Below are positions 63,993 through 64,000 of a stretch of 64,000 bases of DNA, in pieces. Positions within the stretch are counted from its first letter, which is position 1. Every line of letters begins with the position of its first letter. The notes under the pieces were generated by a model. That model searched no databases, was not told where the DNA came from, and saw only the letters and a program-made list of their open reading frames with translations. Position numbers and translations under genes: made by a program. Origin of the DNA: Woeseiaceae bacterium (lineage in GTDB: Bacteria; Pseudomonadota; Gammaproteobacteria; Steroidobacterales; Woeseiaceae); contig JASJCM010000004.1 of NCBI GenBank assembly GCA_030065985.1, forward strand, positions 1 through 64,000, given 5' to 3'.

Positions 63993-64000
63993 AAATGGGG

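Overview
The window is a GC-rich chromosomal segment that I read as a gammaproteobacterium. The synteny supports this: gmk-rpoZ-spoT-ridA-recG-ubiA, rhodanese-secB-gpsA next to envC/ctpA/YibQ, and glnA-DUF4124-ntrB-ntrC. The mix of aa3 oxidase, TonB receptor, TRAP transporter, M2 peptidase, POT and AbgT transporters resembles aerobic heterotrophs of marine or sediment habitats (a Woeseia/Steroidobacter-like lineage is a guess). I see no rRNA, tRNA, CRISPR array, prophage or insertion sequence.

Layout. 0-14.4 kb is housekeeping: rpmE (cut by the window edge), an AT-rich spacer with three DnaA-box matches, hemW, rdgB, rph, a PP2C phosphatase, yicC, gmk, rpoZ, spoT, ridA, recG, ubiA, a cupin protein, a Crp/Fnr regulator with a DUF2892 partner, comF and bioC. 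14.6-21.1 kb is a cytochrome c oxidase locus (coxB, coxA, a 36-aa protein, ctaG, coxC, DUF2909, SURF1, a thioredoxin-like protein, ctaB). The usual ctaA and sco genes are absent from it. 21.1-24.9 kb holds an ECF sigma factor, a membrane-anchored putative anti-sigma factor, a hyperacidic exported protein and a TPR plus outer-membrane-barrel protein. 24.9-32.1 kb holds uvrD, trkA, trkH and the TRAP permease genes dctQM.

32.2-39.5 kb is a catabolic island: class III aminotransferase, RpiR-type regulator, TonB-dependent receptor, FAD-dependent amine/amino-acid oxidase and a TakP-like TRAP binding protein. Together with dctQM it looks like an outer-membrane-to-cytoplasm route for an unidentified amino or keto acid, with a pair of direct repeats as candidate operator. 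This is the most coherent candidate for an undescribed system here.

39.9-47.3 kb holds dtd, tatABC and a peptide-scavenging set (POT transporter, M2 dipeptidyl carboxypeptidase, AbgT transporter). 47.3-51.8 kb is accessory: a HerA-like ATPase, a 29-aa membrane microprotein, a TonB-C-domain protein, a truncated small membrane gene, a six-Kazal-domain exported inhibitor and a methyltransferase pseudogene with two internal deletions. 51.8-64 kb returns to core genes: YibQ-type deacetylase, ctpA, envC, rhodanese, secB, gpsA, trmL, a class 1B dihydroorotate dehydrogenase, a cupin lipoprotein, a GNAT, ntrC, ntrB, a DUF4124 protein and glnA, whose upstream region carries a sigma-54 promoter match.

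Small genes at 17060, 49679 and 50444 and the broken methyltransferase were found by reading the DNA directly. All family calls come from recognising motifs and recalled family sequences; no database search was run.
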